From Flavobacterium album (GTDB lineage: Bacteria; Bacteroidota; Bacteroidia; Flavobacteriales; Flavobacteriaceae), in NCBI RefSeq assembly GCF_003096035.1, contig NZ_CP029186.1, positions 2,710,001 to 2,774,000 of the forward strand: a DNA stretch of 64,000 nucleotides, read 5' to 3'. The position numbers were made by a program, and so were the translations under genes. This document shows, one piece after another, positions 49,765 through 58,018 of the stretch (positions are counted from its first letter, which is position 1; each line of letters begins with the position of its first letter). The notes under the pieces were generated by a model that searched no databases, had not been told where the DNA came from, and was given only the letters and a program-made list of their open reading frames with translations.

Positions 49765-50601
49765 TTATTTACCTCCCTGGCCTTTCATTTCTTTTTCGAT
49801 CATATCGTAGAACTGGTCAATTTTAGGCAATACAAGTATCCTTGTCCTCCTGTTTGTAGCTCTTCCTTCAGCAGTGTCGTTGCCTGTAAGCGGCACATAT
49901 TCGCCACGTCCTGCAGCCACAAGGCGTTTAGGGTCGATGCCAAAGTCATTTTGCAGTATCCTCACGATAGAAGTAGCACGCTTAACACTCAAATCCCAGT
50001 TGTCCTGAAGCACAGGGTTTTTGATAGGCACATTATCCGTGTGGCCTTCTACCATGCATTCAAATTCAGATTTGTCTTTTACGATCGCTGCAACTTTGCC
50101 TAAGATTTCCTTAGCACGGTCGCTCACCTGGTAGCTTCCGCTTTTGAAAAGCAGTTTATCAGCAATAGATATATATACCACGCCTTTCTCAACATTTACC
50201 TGGATATCCGGGTCGTTTACGCCAACAGCCCTTTTTATGCTTGTTACAAGCGCAATAGTAACTGAATCTTTGCGGGTAAGCGCATCCTGCAGGCGTGTGA
50301 TCTTAAGGTCTTTTTCTTTGAGGCTTTCCAACGTCTTTTCAAGGTTCTCAGCGCCTTTAGACGATAACGTAGTTATCTGGTCCTTAGTTGTGATCAGTTG
50401 GTTGTTACTTGACTTAAGGTCCTCGATACGGGCAGCCATAACGTCTTTCTCTGCAAGACAGGTATTTAGCTTCACAGTAGCTGAATTCAACATGTCCTGG
50501 CATTCCTTGTTCTTGGCTTCAAGCTCGGCAATTTTTTTCTTTGCCCCGCACGAAGTCAGCGTCATAGCTGATAATGTGAGTAATACAATGGCTCTTTTCA
50601 T
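49765..50601 (-). CDS. OmpA-family lipoprotein with coiled coil
   Basis: The 278-residue protein has a lipoprotein signal (LTSC, Cys18), a long coiled coil (about residues 22-115, with heptads such as KIAELEAKNKE and ENLEKTLESLKEKDL), and a C-terminal OmpA/MotB domain from about 150. The peptidoglycan-binding motif GHTDNVPIKNP, followed by NWDLSVKRATSIVRIL and GRATNRRTRI, is complete. The protein would tether the outer membrane to peptidoglycan through a spacer. The coiled coil is typical of OmpA-like proteins in flavobacteria. It is transcribed alone from the minus strand. Confidence 0.92.
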   Translation of the reverse strand: MKRAIVLLTLSAMTLTSCGAKKKIAELEAKNKECQDMLNSATVKLNTCLAEKDVMAARIEDLKSSNNQLITTKDQITTLSSKGAENLEKTLESLKEKDLKITRLQDALTRKDSVTIALVTSIKRAVGVNDPDIQVNVEKGVVYISIADKLLFKSGSYQVSDRAKEILGKVAAIVKDKSEFECMVEGHTDNVPIKNPVLQDNWDLSVKRATSIVRILQNDFGIDPKRLVAAGRGEYVPLTGNDTAEGRATNRRTRILVLPKIDQFYDMIEKEMKGQGGK

Positions 50602-50664
50602 ACATTCGTGTTTTTAAATTTTAACAAAATTAAGAATTACGCGACAAAATAATAACGCATTTGT

Positions 50665-51672
50665 CTATAAACTATTGTTAAAATTTTTATCAAACACCTT
50701 ACCGCCTTTCACGAAATAAGTCCAAATGATACTTTTTGTCTTGTAGTAATTTTTGTACTTATTTGATTTCCTTTTGTTTAGAAAGTGAAAAAATTTTACA
50801 TAAAGATAGTAATGTGCCATCAGGATCGCCCAAAAATGTGACAGCTGTCCGCTAAATAAAAACCGTATTCCGGCTATGCCGTCCAGCACCATTCGCATAA
50901 CCAGTACGGGAAACAGCTTACCTGCAGGAAGGTTCTTAACCATCATCCATAGGGAATTCCTAAAATTTAGGTGTGTTTTACGCGGATTGCCGGTGCTTAG
51001 GGTTGCCCCGCCCACGTGATAAATTACCGACTTATAGCAGAACGTTGCTTTGTAATTAAGGTTGAAAGCCCGCCAGCAAAGGTCGATTTCTTCCTGGTGC
51101 GCAAAAAAGTCTTCATCGAACCCGCCCAATTCCCGATAAACATCTTTTCTTATAAAGAAACATGCGCCCGAAGCCCAGAAAATTTCTGTAGTATCATCAT
51201 ACTGGCCATTGTCTTTTTCTATGGTGTCAAAAATCCTGCCCCTGCAAAAAGGATAGCCGTATTTGTCGATGAACCCACCGGCAGCGCCTGCATATTCAAA
51301 GTGTGTTTTGTTCTTGTAGTCGAGTATTTTAGGCTGTATGATCGCCGTCTCAGTGTCTTTTTCGAAAAGCTCTATCACAGGTTCCAGCCAGCCCTCAGTT
51401 ACTTCTACATCCGAATTGACGAGCGCATAAATTTCTTCCTCAACAACCTGAAGCGCGTCGTTATAACCTTTTGCGTAGCCAAAGTTACCTTTGTTCTCTA
51501 TAATTTGTATCGCCGGATAGTTCGCTTTTACAAAAGCAACCGAATCGTCTGTAGAGGCATTGTCGGCTACATAAATCGCTGCTCCTTCAGAATGTGCCAT
51601 TACCGATGGAAGGAACTGTTCCAGCAGGCCTTTGCCATTCCAGTTCAATATTACAATCGCGATGCTTTTCAT
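50665..51672 (-). CDS. Glycosyltransferase family 2 protein
   Basis: The 335-residue protein has the GT-A fold of family 2. Visible are VILNWNGKG at 8-15, the nucleotide-binding DNAS at about 37-40, NSDVE with Asp88 for the metal, and a WASGACFFIRKDVYRELGGFDEDFF acceptor-region segment. The C-terminal ~90 residues are basic with one or two hydrophobic stretches and probably sit at the membrane. The combination resembles rhamnosyltransferase-type enzymes of polysaccharide synthesis. The start overlaps the HsdR-like gene by four bases (ATGA), so it is translated with it. Donor and acceptor are unknown. Confidence 0.92.
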   Translation of the reverse strand: MKSIAIVILNWNGKGLLEQFLPSVMAHSEGAAIYVADNASTDDSVAFVKANYPAIQIIENKGNFGYAKGYNDALQVVEEEIYALVNSDVEVTEGWLEPVIELFEKDTETAIIQPKILDYKNKTHFEYAGAAGGFIDKYGYPFCRGRIFDTIEKDNGQYDDTTEIFWASGACFFIRKDVYRELGGFDEDFFAHQEEIDLCWRAFNLNYKATFCYKSVIYHVGGATLSTGNPRKTHLNFRNSLWMMVKNLPAGKLFPVLVMRMVLDGIAGIRFLFSGQLSHFWAILMAHYYLYVKFFHFLNKRKSNKYKNYYKTKSIIWTYFVKGGKVFDKNFNNSL

Positions 51673-52121
51673 AGATTCGGGGTATATTCAGGCAGGCCTG
51701 GTAGAAAAATATATTTTTCCTGCTCATGGTCCATTTGGCAAAAATAATGATTTAGCCCGTTCGTAACCATCATGTGCATGGCGTTTACGGTCATATTATA
51801 GCGCGCTATCTGGTCGAAGGTGCTTTGCGATATCGGCACGCCGGGAGCCTTGCATTCTACGAGTAAGAATATCTTCCCATCAGGCTGGAAAACAACAGCA
51901 TCGTATCGTTTGGTTAAACCGTTTATCCTGATGATCTTTTCTACATTGATAAGCGATTTAGGGTATTTTTTTTGCTCCAGCAGAAAACGTACCACATGTT
52001 GCCGCACCCATTCCTCGGGAGTAAGGACAATAAATTTTTTACGGATCTCGTCAAAAATAGCGACCTTATTTTCACTATTTTTGAATCGGAAAGTATAGTC
52101 GGGAAAATTCAGTTTTTGCAT
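51669..52121 (-). CDS. Stand-alone HsdR N-terminal-type nuclease domain
   Basis: The 150-residue protein has the type I restriction HsdR N-terminal signature without any helicase. The PD-(D/E)xK core is present with Glu61, Asp74, Glu89 and Lys91 (RYDAVVFQ, LLVECKAPG). I take the ATG at 52121; a GTG one codon upstream is also possible. The -7 box (TAAATTTG, 52133-52126) ends four bases before it, so the message would be nearly leaderless. It overlaps the glycosyltransferase gene and is divergent from holA; this arrangement with holA is one I recall from many Bacteroidota. Its function is unknown. Confidence 0.85.
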   Translation of the reverse strand: MQKLNFPDYTFRFKNSENKVAIFDEIRKKFIVLTPEEWVRQHVVRFLLEQKKYPKSLINVEKIIRINGLTKRYDAVVFQPDGKIFLLVECKAPGVPISQSTFDQIARYNMTVNAMHMMVTNGLNHYFCQMDHEQEKYIFLPGLPEYTPNL

Positions 52122-52125
52122 CACG

Positions 52126-52156
52126 CAAATTTATGGTTTTTGGCTACACCATCAAT
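52126..52156 (-). promoter_or_regulatory. Promoter of the HsdR-like gene
   Basis: On the minus strand, ATTG (52156-52153), 19 bases, and TAAATTTG (52133-52126) match the Bacteroidota promoter. The gap to holA is only 54 bases, so the opposite holA promoter must overlap it. Confidence 0.65.
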
Positions 52157-52175
52157 AATTGTTTTAAAAAGCCAC

Positions 52176-53180
52176 ATGGACGAAGTAGTAAAGATTGTTA
52201 ACGATATAAAGCAGGGCAATATAAAGCCCATTTATTTTTTAATGGGGGAGGAGCCCTATTATATTGACAGGCTCACCGAATATATCGAGAACAATATCCT
52301 TACCGAAGAAGAAAAAGGCTTTAACCAGATGGTGCTTTACGGGAAAGATGTAAGTATCGAAGATGTTATATCGAATGCCAAGCGCTACCCGATGATGGCC
52401 GACAGGCAGGTGGTTATCGTTAAGGAAGCACAGGAGCTATCCCGCAACATAGAAAAACTCGAAAGTTATGCCGAAAACCCGCAGTCTACCACGGTTTTGG
52501 TTTTTGCTTATAAATACAAAACCCTCGACAAACGCAAGAAGGTGACCAAAATGCTTGAGAAAGCAGGTGTGGTTTACGAGAGTAAAAAAATGTATGACAA
52601 CCAAGTGGGTGACTGGATCAAGCGGCTGCTTTCAGGGAAAAATTACGGCATCGAACCCAAAGCCGCCGCCATGCTTGTTGAGTTTTTGGGCAACGACCTG
52701 AGTAAAATAAGCAATGAGCTGGACAAGTTGATGATTATCCTGCCCCCCGGCAGTACCGTTACGCCACAGGTGATCGAAGATAATATAGGCATCAGCAAAG
52801 ATTATAATGTATTCGAATTCCGCAAGGCCATAGGGGAGCGTGACCAGCTGAAGGCTTACAAAATAGCCGAGTATTTTTCGCAGAACCCTAAAGATAATCC
52901 GCTGGTAATGACGGTCGGGCTGGTATTCGGGTTCTTTTCCCAACTACTGCAATACCACGGCCTCAAGGATAAGAACCCATCAAACGTGGCAAAATTGTTG
53001 AGGATAAACCCATACTTCGTTAAAGATTACGATATTGCCTTACGCAACTATCCCATGAAAAAAGTGAGCGGCATTGTGGCGACCCTGCGCGATGTGGATG
53101 TTAAGAGCAAAGGAGTCGGCGCCGGTAATATACCTCAGGCAGATTTGCTGAAAGAGATGCTGGTGAAGATTTTTAATTAG
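52176..53180 (+). CDS. holA: DNA polymerase III subunit delta
   Basis: The 334-residue protein is the delta subunit of the clamp loader. I use the ATG at 52176 (MDEVVKIVNDI) because the longer frame overlaps the divergent gene and begins with unrelated sequence. Motifs include IKPIYFLMGEEPYYIDRL, a nucleotide-binding-like segment, and the helical C-terminal domain. Delta opens the sliding clamp for loading at the replication fork. Its start is 55 bases from the divergent HsdR-like gene. Confidence 0.95.
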   Translation: MDEVVKIVNDIKQGNIKPIYFLMGEEPYYIDRLTEYIENNILTEEEKGFNQMVLYGKDVSIEDVISNAKRYPMMADRQVVIVKEAQELSRNIEKLESYAENPQSTTVLVFAYKYKTLDKRKKVTKMLEKAGVVYESKKMYDNQVGDWIKRLLSGKNYGIEPKAAAMLVEFLGNDLSKISNELDKLMIILPPGSTVTPQVIEDNIGISKDYNVFEFRKAIGERDQLKAYKIAEYFSQNPKDNPLVMTVGLVFGFFSQLLQYHGLKDKNPSNVAKLLRINPYFVKDYDIALRNYPMKKVSGIVATLRDVDVKSKGVGAGNIPQADLLKEMLVKIFN

Positions 53181-53223
53181 AGATATATTCCCGATATTTG
53201 CAGGCTTAAATGAAAAGATAACT

Positions 53224-53406
53224 ATGGGAATGAATAAAAATACCATCCTTGGGTGGGCCACCTTTATAATGATATTAATGGGATTGCTGCTTATAGGCCT
53301 GGGTGTATACCGTTACGCCGATGTTGCGGGATGGGGCTTTAGCGCAGTGGGCATAGGCTTCTTTGCCATTGCATGGGTATTCAGCGCATTGAAGGGACGG
53401 GTATAG
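53224..53406 (+). CDS. Small membrane protein (CAL67264-type)
   Basis: The 60-residue protein has two predicted transmembrane helices separated by a short loop (YRYADVAGWG). It matches, in my memory, a conserved flavobacterial family of tiny membrane proteins of unknown function. The start may be the ATG at 53224 or the one at 53230. Its stop ends at 53406 and the next gene on the opposite strand ends at 53407, so the two stops abut without any gap. It follows holA by 43 bases and is probably in the same transcript. Confidence 0.75.
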   Translation: MGMNKNTILGWATFIMILMGLLLIGLGVYRYADVAGWGFSAVGIGFFAIAWVFSALKGRV

Positions 53407-53991
53407 TTACGATAACAAAGCAATAAGCTTTTCTTTTACCTCATGCCATTCGGTATCAATGATGCTGAAATAAGCAGAGTTTCTTTTTGTCCCGTTATGC
53501 CTGATCATATCATTCCTCAGGAGACCTTCAAATTGGGCACCAATCTTAAGGATGGCCTTTCGCGAACGGATATTATTCTCATCCGTTTTTAGCTGGACCC
53601 TCGAAACCATTAATTCTTCAAAGCAAAAAGTGAGCAGCATCAACTTGCATTCGGTATTGATCTTGGTATGCCAATAATCAGGGTGCAGCCACGTCCAGCC
53701 GATCTCCAGCTTATTATGGTCAGGTTGTATGTCGAGAAAGCGTGTACTGCCTATCACAGTGCCGGTTTCACGAAGCATGATCACGAAAGGATATTGCAGC
53801 GTGTCGGTAAGGGAGCTGTTAAGGCTTTGCCCCAATACTTCCGGGTCGCTGCCGTCAATGGTGTAGTGCTGCCAGATGCTTTTTTCCTTTGCCAAAGCTA
53901 TAAGGTTTTCAAAATGAGATTTTTCAAGCGGCAACAGGCTAACCTTTTCGCCATGCAGGATGATGGGTCGTGACAGTTTATTCATTATCAT
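53407..53991 (-). CDS. GNAT-family N-acetyltransferase
   Basis: The 194-residue protein belongs to the GNAT acetyltransferases (Acetyltransf_3-like, RimJ-like). Features are a GTVIGSTRFLDI strand, the IGWTWLHPDYWHTKINTECKLMLL acetyl-CoA region, and a C-terminal NxxSR-type segment (NNIRSRKAILKIGAQFEG). The substrate is unknown; it may acetylate a protein N-terminus or a small molecule. It is last in a probable minus-strand operon with the AraC regulator and the DinB-like gene, six bases after the latter. Its stop abuts the opposing membrane-protein gene. Confidence 0.88.
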   Translation of the reverse strand: MIMNKLSRPIILHGEKVSLLPLEKSHFENLIALAKEKSIWQHYTIDGSDPEVLGQSLNSSLTDTLQYPFVIMLRETGTVIGSTRFLDIQPDHNKLEIGWTWLHPDYWHTKINTECKLMLLTFCFEELMVSRVQLKTDENNIRSRKAILKIGAQFEGLLRNDMIRHNGTKRNSAYFSIIDTEWHEVKEKLIALLS

Positions 53992-53997
53992 AGGCAG

Positions 53998-54564
53998 TTA
54001 CTTATTTTCATCGTTCAGGTATTCATCCGTAAAATGTTGTTTATGCTTAGGCTGCGAAAACTTCTGCGAATTGAATTCTTTTGAATTGCCTTTTGGTATG
54101 GAGAGCCATTCCCATTTGCCTGCGGCCATTTTCCCTATAAAAACAATCTGCCCTATGTGGTAAGGATAATGCGCAAGCTGCCTGTTGATAGCTTCCATAA
54201 CCGTATGCCCCTGATTGCGTATGTATATTATTTTTGAAAGGTCTTCGTCTTTAAGGGACTTCAATGTATCGAGAAATACCTTCCAGCCTGAATCCCATTT
54301 TTGCAGCATTTCTTCTTTTGTGGCAATGCTGTTTTCAAATTCGCCGTCGCGATCACGCCATTCTTTTTCGCCATCTGTGGTCAGAAAGTCAGTCCAGCGG
54401 CTCAACATGTTGCCCCACAGGTGCTTCACTATAGTGGCGATGCTGTTGCTGTCTTCATTATACTGCCAGAACAGCTTTTCGTCCGGCAGTTGCGCAAATG
54501 TTTTATCGCCCAGTAATTTGTAGTATTCAAATTGTTTGATCGTGCTTTCTAAGTACCCTTCCAT
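53998..54564 (-). CDS. DinB/DUF1572-family protein
   Basis: The 188-residue protein is a four-helix DinB/DUF1572 member. Conserved metal-binding histidines occur at the usual positions (VKHLWGNML, QLAHYPYHIGQ). DinB-fold proteins include thiol-dependent transferases and bacillithiol enzymes; DUF1572 members are uncharacterised. It lies between the AraC regulator (12 bases upstream) and the acetyltransferase (6 bases downstream), so the three are likely one operon. The regulator may respond to the compound that this enzyme handles; that is inference. Confidence 0.88.
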   Translation of the reverse strand: MEGYLESTIKQFEYYKLLGDKTFAQLPDEKLFWQYNEDSNSIATIVKHLWGNMLSRWTDFLTTDGEKEWRDRDGEFENSIATKEEMLQKWDSGWKVFLDTLKSLKDEDLSKIIYIRNQGHTVMEAINRQLAHYPYHIGQIVFIGKMAAGKWEWLSIPKGNSKEFNSQKFSQPKHKQHFTDEYLNDENK

Positions 54565-54576
54565 GATGATTATTTT

Positions 54577-55473
54577 TTACAAAGTTGCGGGAATGTCCTC
54601 AAGCAATTGTTGCTCAGGCAGCTCAAAAACTTTTGCTTCCCGTCCATTTTCAGACTGGAACTGCTTTGGCGATATGCCGAAATGCTTTTTAAATTCATTG
54701 CTGAATGCCGAAAGGTTTTCATAACCGAGCTCAGTGTAGATTTCGGAAGGGCGCTTTCCCAACGAAAGAAGTACTTTTGCGTGTACCATTTTCTGCTGTA
54801 AAAAATACTTTTGAGGAGGCATATTATAAAGAGAAAAAAAATGCCGTTTGAATGTTGAGACGCTCATATTGCACAAAAATGCAAGCTCTTCTATAGTTAG
54901 CCCTTTATGCAGGTTCATTTCAACTATCTGTTTAATCTTAACGCCGTGGTTAACCGAAAGTGCCCGGGCAACGAAATGATTAAAAACGTTGGGGAAAGAG
55001 GTGCTGATATATCCCAAAATTTCCTGCACCTTAAAAGCGTACATACTGTTGTTCCCCTGTTCTTTTAAAAGCTGCAATGACCGGCAAAAGTTTTTCAGGA
55101 ATGCATCCTGTGAAAATTTAAAGATGGAAGCAGAAGGCGCCTTTTCAGTAATGGCAACTTTGTTCTTTACGCAGAAATCGGTTAGAGTCTGGTTGCCAAA
55201 GAAGATAAGTATAGCTTCATATTTGCCTATCGGAGTACGTTCGGTCATTAAGGTGCTTCCGGCCGTGAGCAGCAGTACCTCGTTATTGGTAATAATCTCC
55301 TTTCCCGCAGCATTGTGCACTTCCTTTTCGCCATGCTGCAGCAGGCAAAGCATGTTTTTGGTAAATACTACCTTGTTCTTTACAGAAGGCCTGTCATTGG
55401 TATAAAAATAGATCATCGTGTCGGCAGAACCAATGTTGAAGTCTTCCGGCAAAGTGTAAATTTCGCTGCTCAT
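54577..55473 (-). CDS. AraC-family transcriptional regulator
   Basis: The 298-residue protein has an N-terminal sensor-type cupin domain (about 1-175) and a C-terminal double helix-turn-helix of the AraC type (about 190-290). The HTH carries LTIEELAFLCNMSVSTFKRHF and the second half has IYTELGYENLSAFSNEFKKHFGISPKQF. It is the first gene of a minus-strand operon with DinB and GNAT genes, which are its likely targets. It is divergent from ettA across 86 bases. The ligand is unknown. Confidence 0.9.
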   Translation of the reverse strand: MSSEIYTLPEDFNIGSADTMIYFYTNDRPSVKNKVVFTKNMLCLLQHGEKEVHNAAGKEIITNNEVLLLTAGSTLMTERTPIGKYEAILIFFGNQTLTDFCVKNKVAITEKAPSASIFKFSQDAFLKNFCRSLQLLKEQGNNSMYAFKVQEILGYISTSFPNVFNHFVARALSVNHGVKIKQIVEMNLHKGLTIEELAFLCNMSVSTFKRHFFSLYNMPPQKYFLQQKMVHAKVLLSLGKRPSEIYTELGYENLSAFSNEFKKHFGISPKQFQSENGREAKVFELPEQQLLEDIPATL

Positions 55474-55509
55474 AACAGGATAAAGGTAAACATTTTGCCG
55501 TTAGCATCA

Positions 55510-55540
55510 TTTGCTTTTATTGCTTTAAAAGCTATCTTTG
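55510..55540 (+). promoter_or_regulatory. Promoter of ettA
   Basis: TTTG (55510-55513), 19 bases, then TATCTTTG (55533-55540) match the Bacteroidota consensus exactly, including spacing. The ATG is 20 bases downstream of the -7 box. Confidence 0.8.
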
Positions 55541-55559
55541 TTTTCAAATAATCAATATA

Positions 55560-57254
55560 ATGTCAGACGATAAGAAAGTAATATTTTCAATGTCCCGTGT
55601 GGGCAAGACGTATCCGGGCGCACAAAAGCCGGTTTTAAAAGATATTTACCTGAGTTTTTTCTATGGTGCTAAAATTGGCATCCTGGGGCTTAACGGTTCG
55701 GGTAAATCGTCATTGCTTAAAATCATTGCCGGTGTAGATAAGAACTTCCAGGGCGATGTGGTTTTCGCACCGGGCTATACCGTAGGCTACCTGGAGCAGG
55801 AGCCATTGCTTGACGAAAGCAAAACAGTTATTGAAGTCGTTCGCGAAGGCGTGGCCGAAACGGTTGCACTCCTGGATGAGTTCAACAAGATAAATGACAG
55901 TTTTGGCGACCCTGAAGTATATGAGGATGCCGACAAAATGCAGAAGCTGATGGACCGCCAGGCCGAGCTGCAGGACAGGATCGATGCTTCGGGTGCGTGG
56001 GAACTTGATACCAAGCTGGAGATCGCTATGGATGCCCTTCGTACGCCGGAACCGGATACCCCAATAAATGTGCTTTCGGGTGGTGAGAAAAGGCGCGTGG
56101 CATTGTGCCGACTGTTGCTTCAGCAGCCGGATGTGCTTTTGCTTGACGAGCCTACCAACCACCTTGATGCCGAGAGCGTACTTTGGCTTGAGCAGCATTT
56201 GCAGCATTATGCGGGAACGGTTATCGCTGTAACGCACGACCGTTATTTCCTTGATAATGTAGCAGGATGGATATTGGAACTGGACAGGGGAGAAGGCATT
56301 CCGTGGAAAGGCAACTATTCCTCATGGCTTGACCAGAAATCGAAACGTATGGAGCAGGAAGAAAAAACAGCTTCCAAGCGCAGGAAAACCCTTGAGCGCG
56401 AACTTGACTGGGTACGCCAGGGAGCCAAAGGCCGCCAGACCAAACAGAAAGCGCGTCTGCAAAACTATGACAGGCTATTAAACGAAGACCAGAAAGAGCT
56501 TGACGAAAAGCTGGAAATATACATCCCGAACGGGCCAAGGCTGGGTACCAATGTTATCGAAGCCAAAGGCGTTGCTAAGGCTTACGGCGATAAATTGCTG
56601 TACGACAACCTAAACTTTACGCTGCCACAGGCGGGAATAGTAGGTATCATCGGGCCGAACGGTGCCGGTAAGACTACGATATTCAGGATGATCATGGGAG
56701 AGCAGGAGCCCGATAAAGGAGAATTTACCGTGGGTGAAACTGTAAAAATTGCTTACGTTGACCAGTCACACTCCAACATCGACCCTAATAAAACGATATG
56801 GGAAAACTTCTGCGACGGGCAGGAGCTTATCATGATGGGGGGCAGGCAGGTGAACTCACGTGCGTACCTGAGCCGTTTTAACTTTAGCGGAAGCGACCAG
56901 AATAAAAAGGTGAATACATTATCGGGAGGTGAGAGGAACAGGCTGCACCTTGCAATAACGCTGAAAGAAGAAGGTAACGTGCTGCTACTGGATGAGCCTA
57001 CCAACGACCTTGACATCAATACGCTACGTGCGCTTGAGGAAGGTTTGGAAAACTTTGCAGGTTGTGCGGTAGTTATCTCCCACGACAGATGGTTCTTGGA
57101 CAGGGTATGTACGCACATCCTTGCTTTTGAAGGCAACTCCGAAGTCTATTTCTTTGAAGGCAGTTTCTCGGAATATGAAGAGAACAAGAAAAAACGCCTT
57201 GGTGGTGACTTGACACCGAAGAGGATTAAATATAAAAAGCTTATAAGAGGATAA
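55560..57254 (+). CDS. ettA: Energy-dependent translational throttle protein EttA
   Basis: The 564-residue ABC-F protein has two ATPase domains. Walker A motifs are GLNGSGKSS (43-51) and GPNGAGKTT (365-373). ABC signatures are LSGGEKRR at ~172 and LSGGERNR at ~454, each followed by LLLDEPTN. A basic interdomain linker (about 255-305) and the arm insertion between the first Walker A and signature fit EttA rather than Uup or the drug-resistance ABC-Fs. EttA acts at the ribosomal E site, gating translation according to ATP/ADP ratio. It has a consensus promoter and its own terminator. Confidence 0.95.
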   Translation: MSDDKKVIFSMSRVGKTYPGAQKPVLKDIYLSFFYGAKIGILGLNGSGKSSLLKIIAGVDKNFQGDVVFAPGYTVGYLEQEPLLDESKTVIEVVREGVAETVALLDEFNKINDSFGDPEVYEDADKMQKLMDRQAELQDRIDASGAWELDTKLEIAMDALRTPEPDTPINVLSGGEKRRVALCRLLLQQPDVLLLDEPTNHLDAESVLWLEQHLQHYAGTVIAVTHDRYFLDNVAGWILELDRGEGIPWKGNYSSWLDQKSKRMEQEEKTASKRRKTLERELDWVRQGAKGRQTKQKARLQNYDRLLNEDQKELDEKLEIYIPNGPRLGTNVIEAKGVAKAYGDKLLYDNLNFTLPQAGIVGIIGPNGAGKTTIFRMIMGEQEPDKGEFTVGETVKIAYVDQSHSNIDPNKTIWENFCDGQELIMMGGRQVNSRAYLSRFNFSGSDQNKKVNTLSGGERNRLHLAITLKEEGNVLLLDEPTNDLDINTLRALEEGLENFAGCAVVISHDRWFLDRVCTHILAFEGNSEVYFFEGSFSEYEENKKKRLGGDLTPKRIKYKKLIRG

Positions 57255-57255
57255 C

Positions 57256-57283
57256 AAAAAACCCACGCATCGCGTGGGTTTTT
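57256..57283. terminator. Terminator after ettA, bidirectional
   Basis: AAAAACCCACGC (57257-57268) and GCGTGGGTTTTT (57272-57283) form a 12-bp stem with a 3-base loop. T-runs on both strands also serve the convergent barrel gene. Confidence 0.9.
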
Positions 57284-57303
57284 ACTTTATATCGTTCCGG
57301 TTA

Positions 57304-57804
57304 TTAGAATTTATACCTGATAGCAAGTGCGATGTCCGGACCAAAATTATCATCACGGAAATCATCATTAAAATATAGCTCCGGCCTGAAGTCAAGTGCA
57401 AGTTGCAAAGGAATATCAAAGTTGTATTCAATACCTATGTCGCCCGCAGCAAAAAGGAAAGTACCGCTGTCATCATTGCCGTGATAGTACGGAGGAATGT
57501 GTTTATCGTCAATCGACCATGTTCCTAAACCACCACCTACGCCGGCATACCAATTGAAACCACCTTCAATGTTCCACACCCATTGGTACAGGGCCGCAAG
57601 TTTAACCGCATCATAATAATCTGAGTTGCGCCATCCAAGGTCAAGTTCCAGCCTGTTGCTTGAAGCAAATGTCCTTTGGTAAGAAACTTCAGCACCAAAG
57701 CCATCGTTGTCGCCGAAGCGTAAACCAAGTGCATTTCTGTCCTGTGCCTGTGAGCTAAATGCTAATCCTATTAGCATAAAAGCAGATAACAATAGTTTTT
57801 TCAT
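57304..57804 (-). CDS. Small outer-membrane beta-barrel protein
   Basis: The start is placed at the ATG at 57804 (MKKLLLSAFMLIGLAFSSQAQ), giving a clear signal peptide ending QAQ and a 166-residue protein; the longer frame adds ten residues. The mature part has eight amphipathic strands and ends with ALAIRYKF, the C-terminal aromatic signature of barrel proteins. It resembles the OmpW/OmpX-size porin-like proteins of flavobacteria. Function is unknown. Asp/Asn-rich extracellular loops follow each strand pair. It is monocistronic. Confidence 0.8.
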   Translation of the reverse strand: MKKLLLSAFMLIGLAFSSQAQDRNALGLRFGDNDGFGAEVSYQRTFASSNRLELDLGWRNSDYYDAVKLAALYQWVWNIEGGFNWYAGVGGGLGTWSIDDKHIPPYYHGNDDSGTFLFAAGDIGIEYNFDIPLQLALDFRPELYFNDDFRDDNFGPDIALAIRYKF

Positions 57805-57966
57805 TATTTGATCTATTAGTTGTTTATGGGACAAATTTAATATGACGTTTTTTGTAAGAATATCCTAATGTTAATGTTTTAACAGTTATCGTTTTGTTAA
57901 ACTTGATTTTATGGCGTTTTGATTATTGATAATTAAGCGTTTGCAACAGAATGGTTATAAAAAAGA

Positions 57967-58000
57967 AAAGCCTTAAAGATTTTTACATCGTTAAGGCTTT
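57967..58000 (-). terminator. Terminator after the lipoprotein at 58019 (minus strand)
   Basis: AAAGCCTTAA (57967-57976) and TTAAGGCTTT (57991-58000) form a 10-bp stem; on the minus strand TTTCTTTT follows it. Confidence 0.75.
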
Positions 58001-58018
58001 ACATATTACTACTTTTGA

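Noticed and set aside
51972..52175. Upstream extension of holA over the divergent gene
   Set aside because: The added residues are unrelated to the delta subunit and overlap the opposite coding frame; the ATG at 52176 fits.
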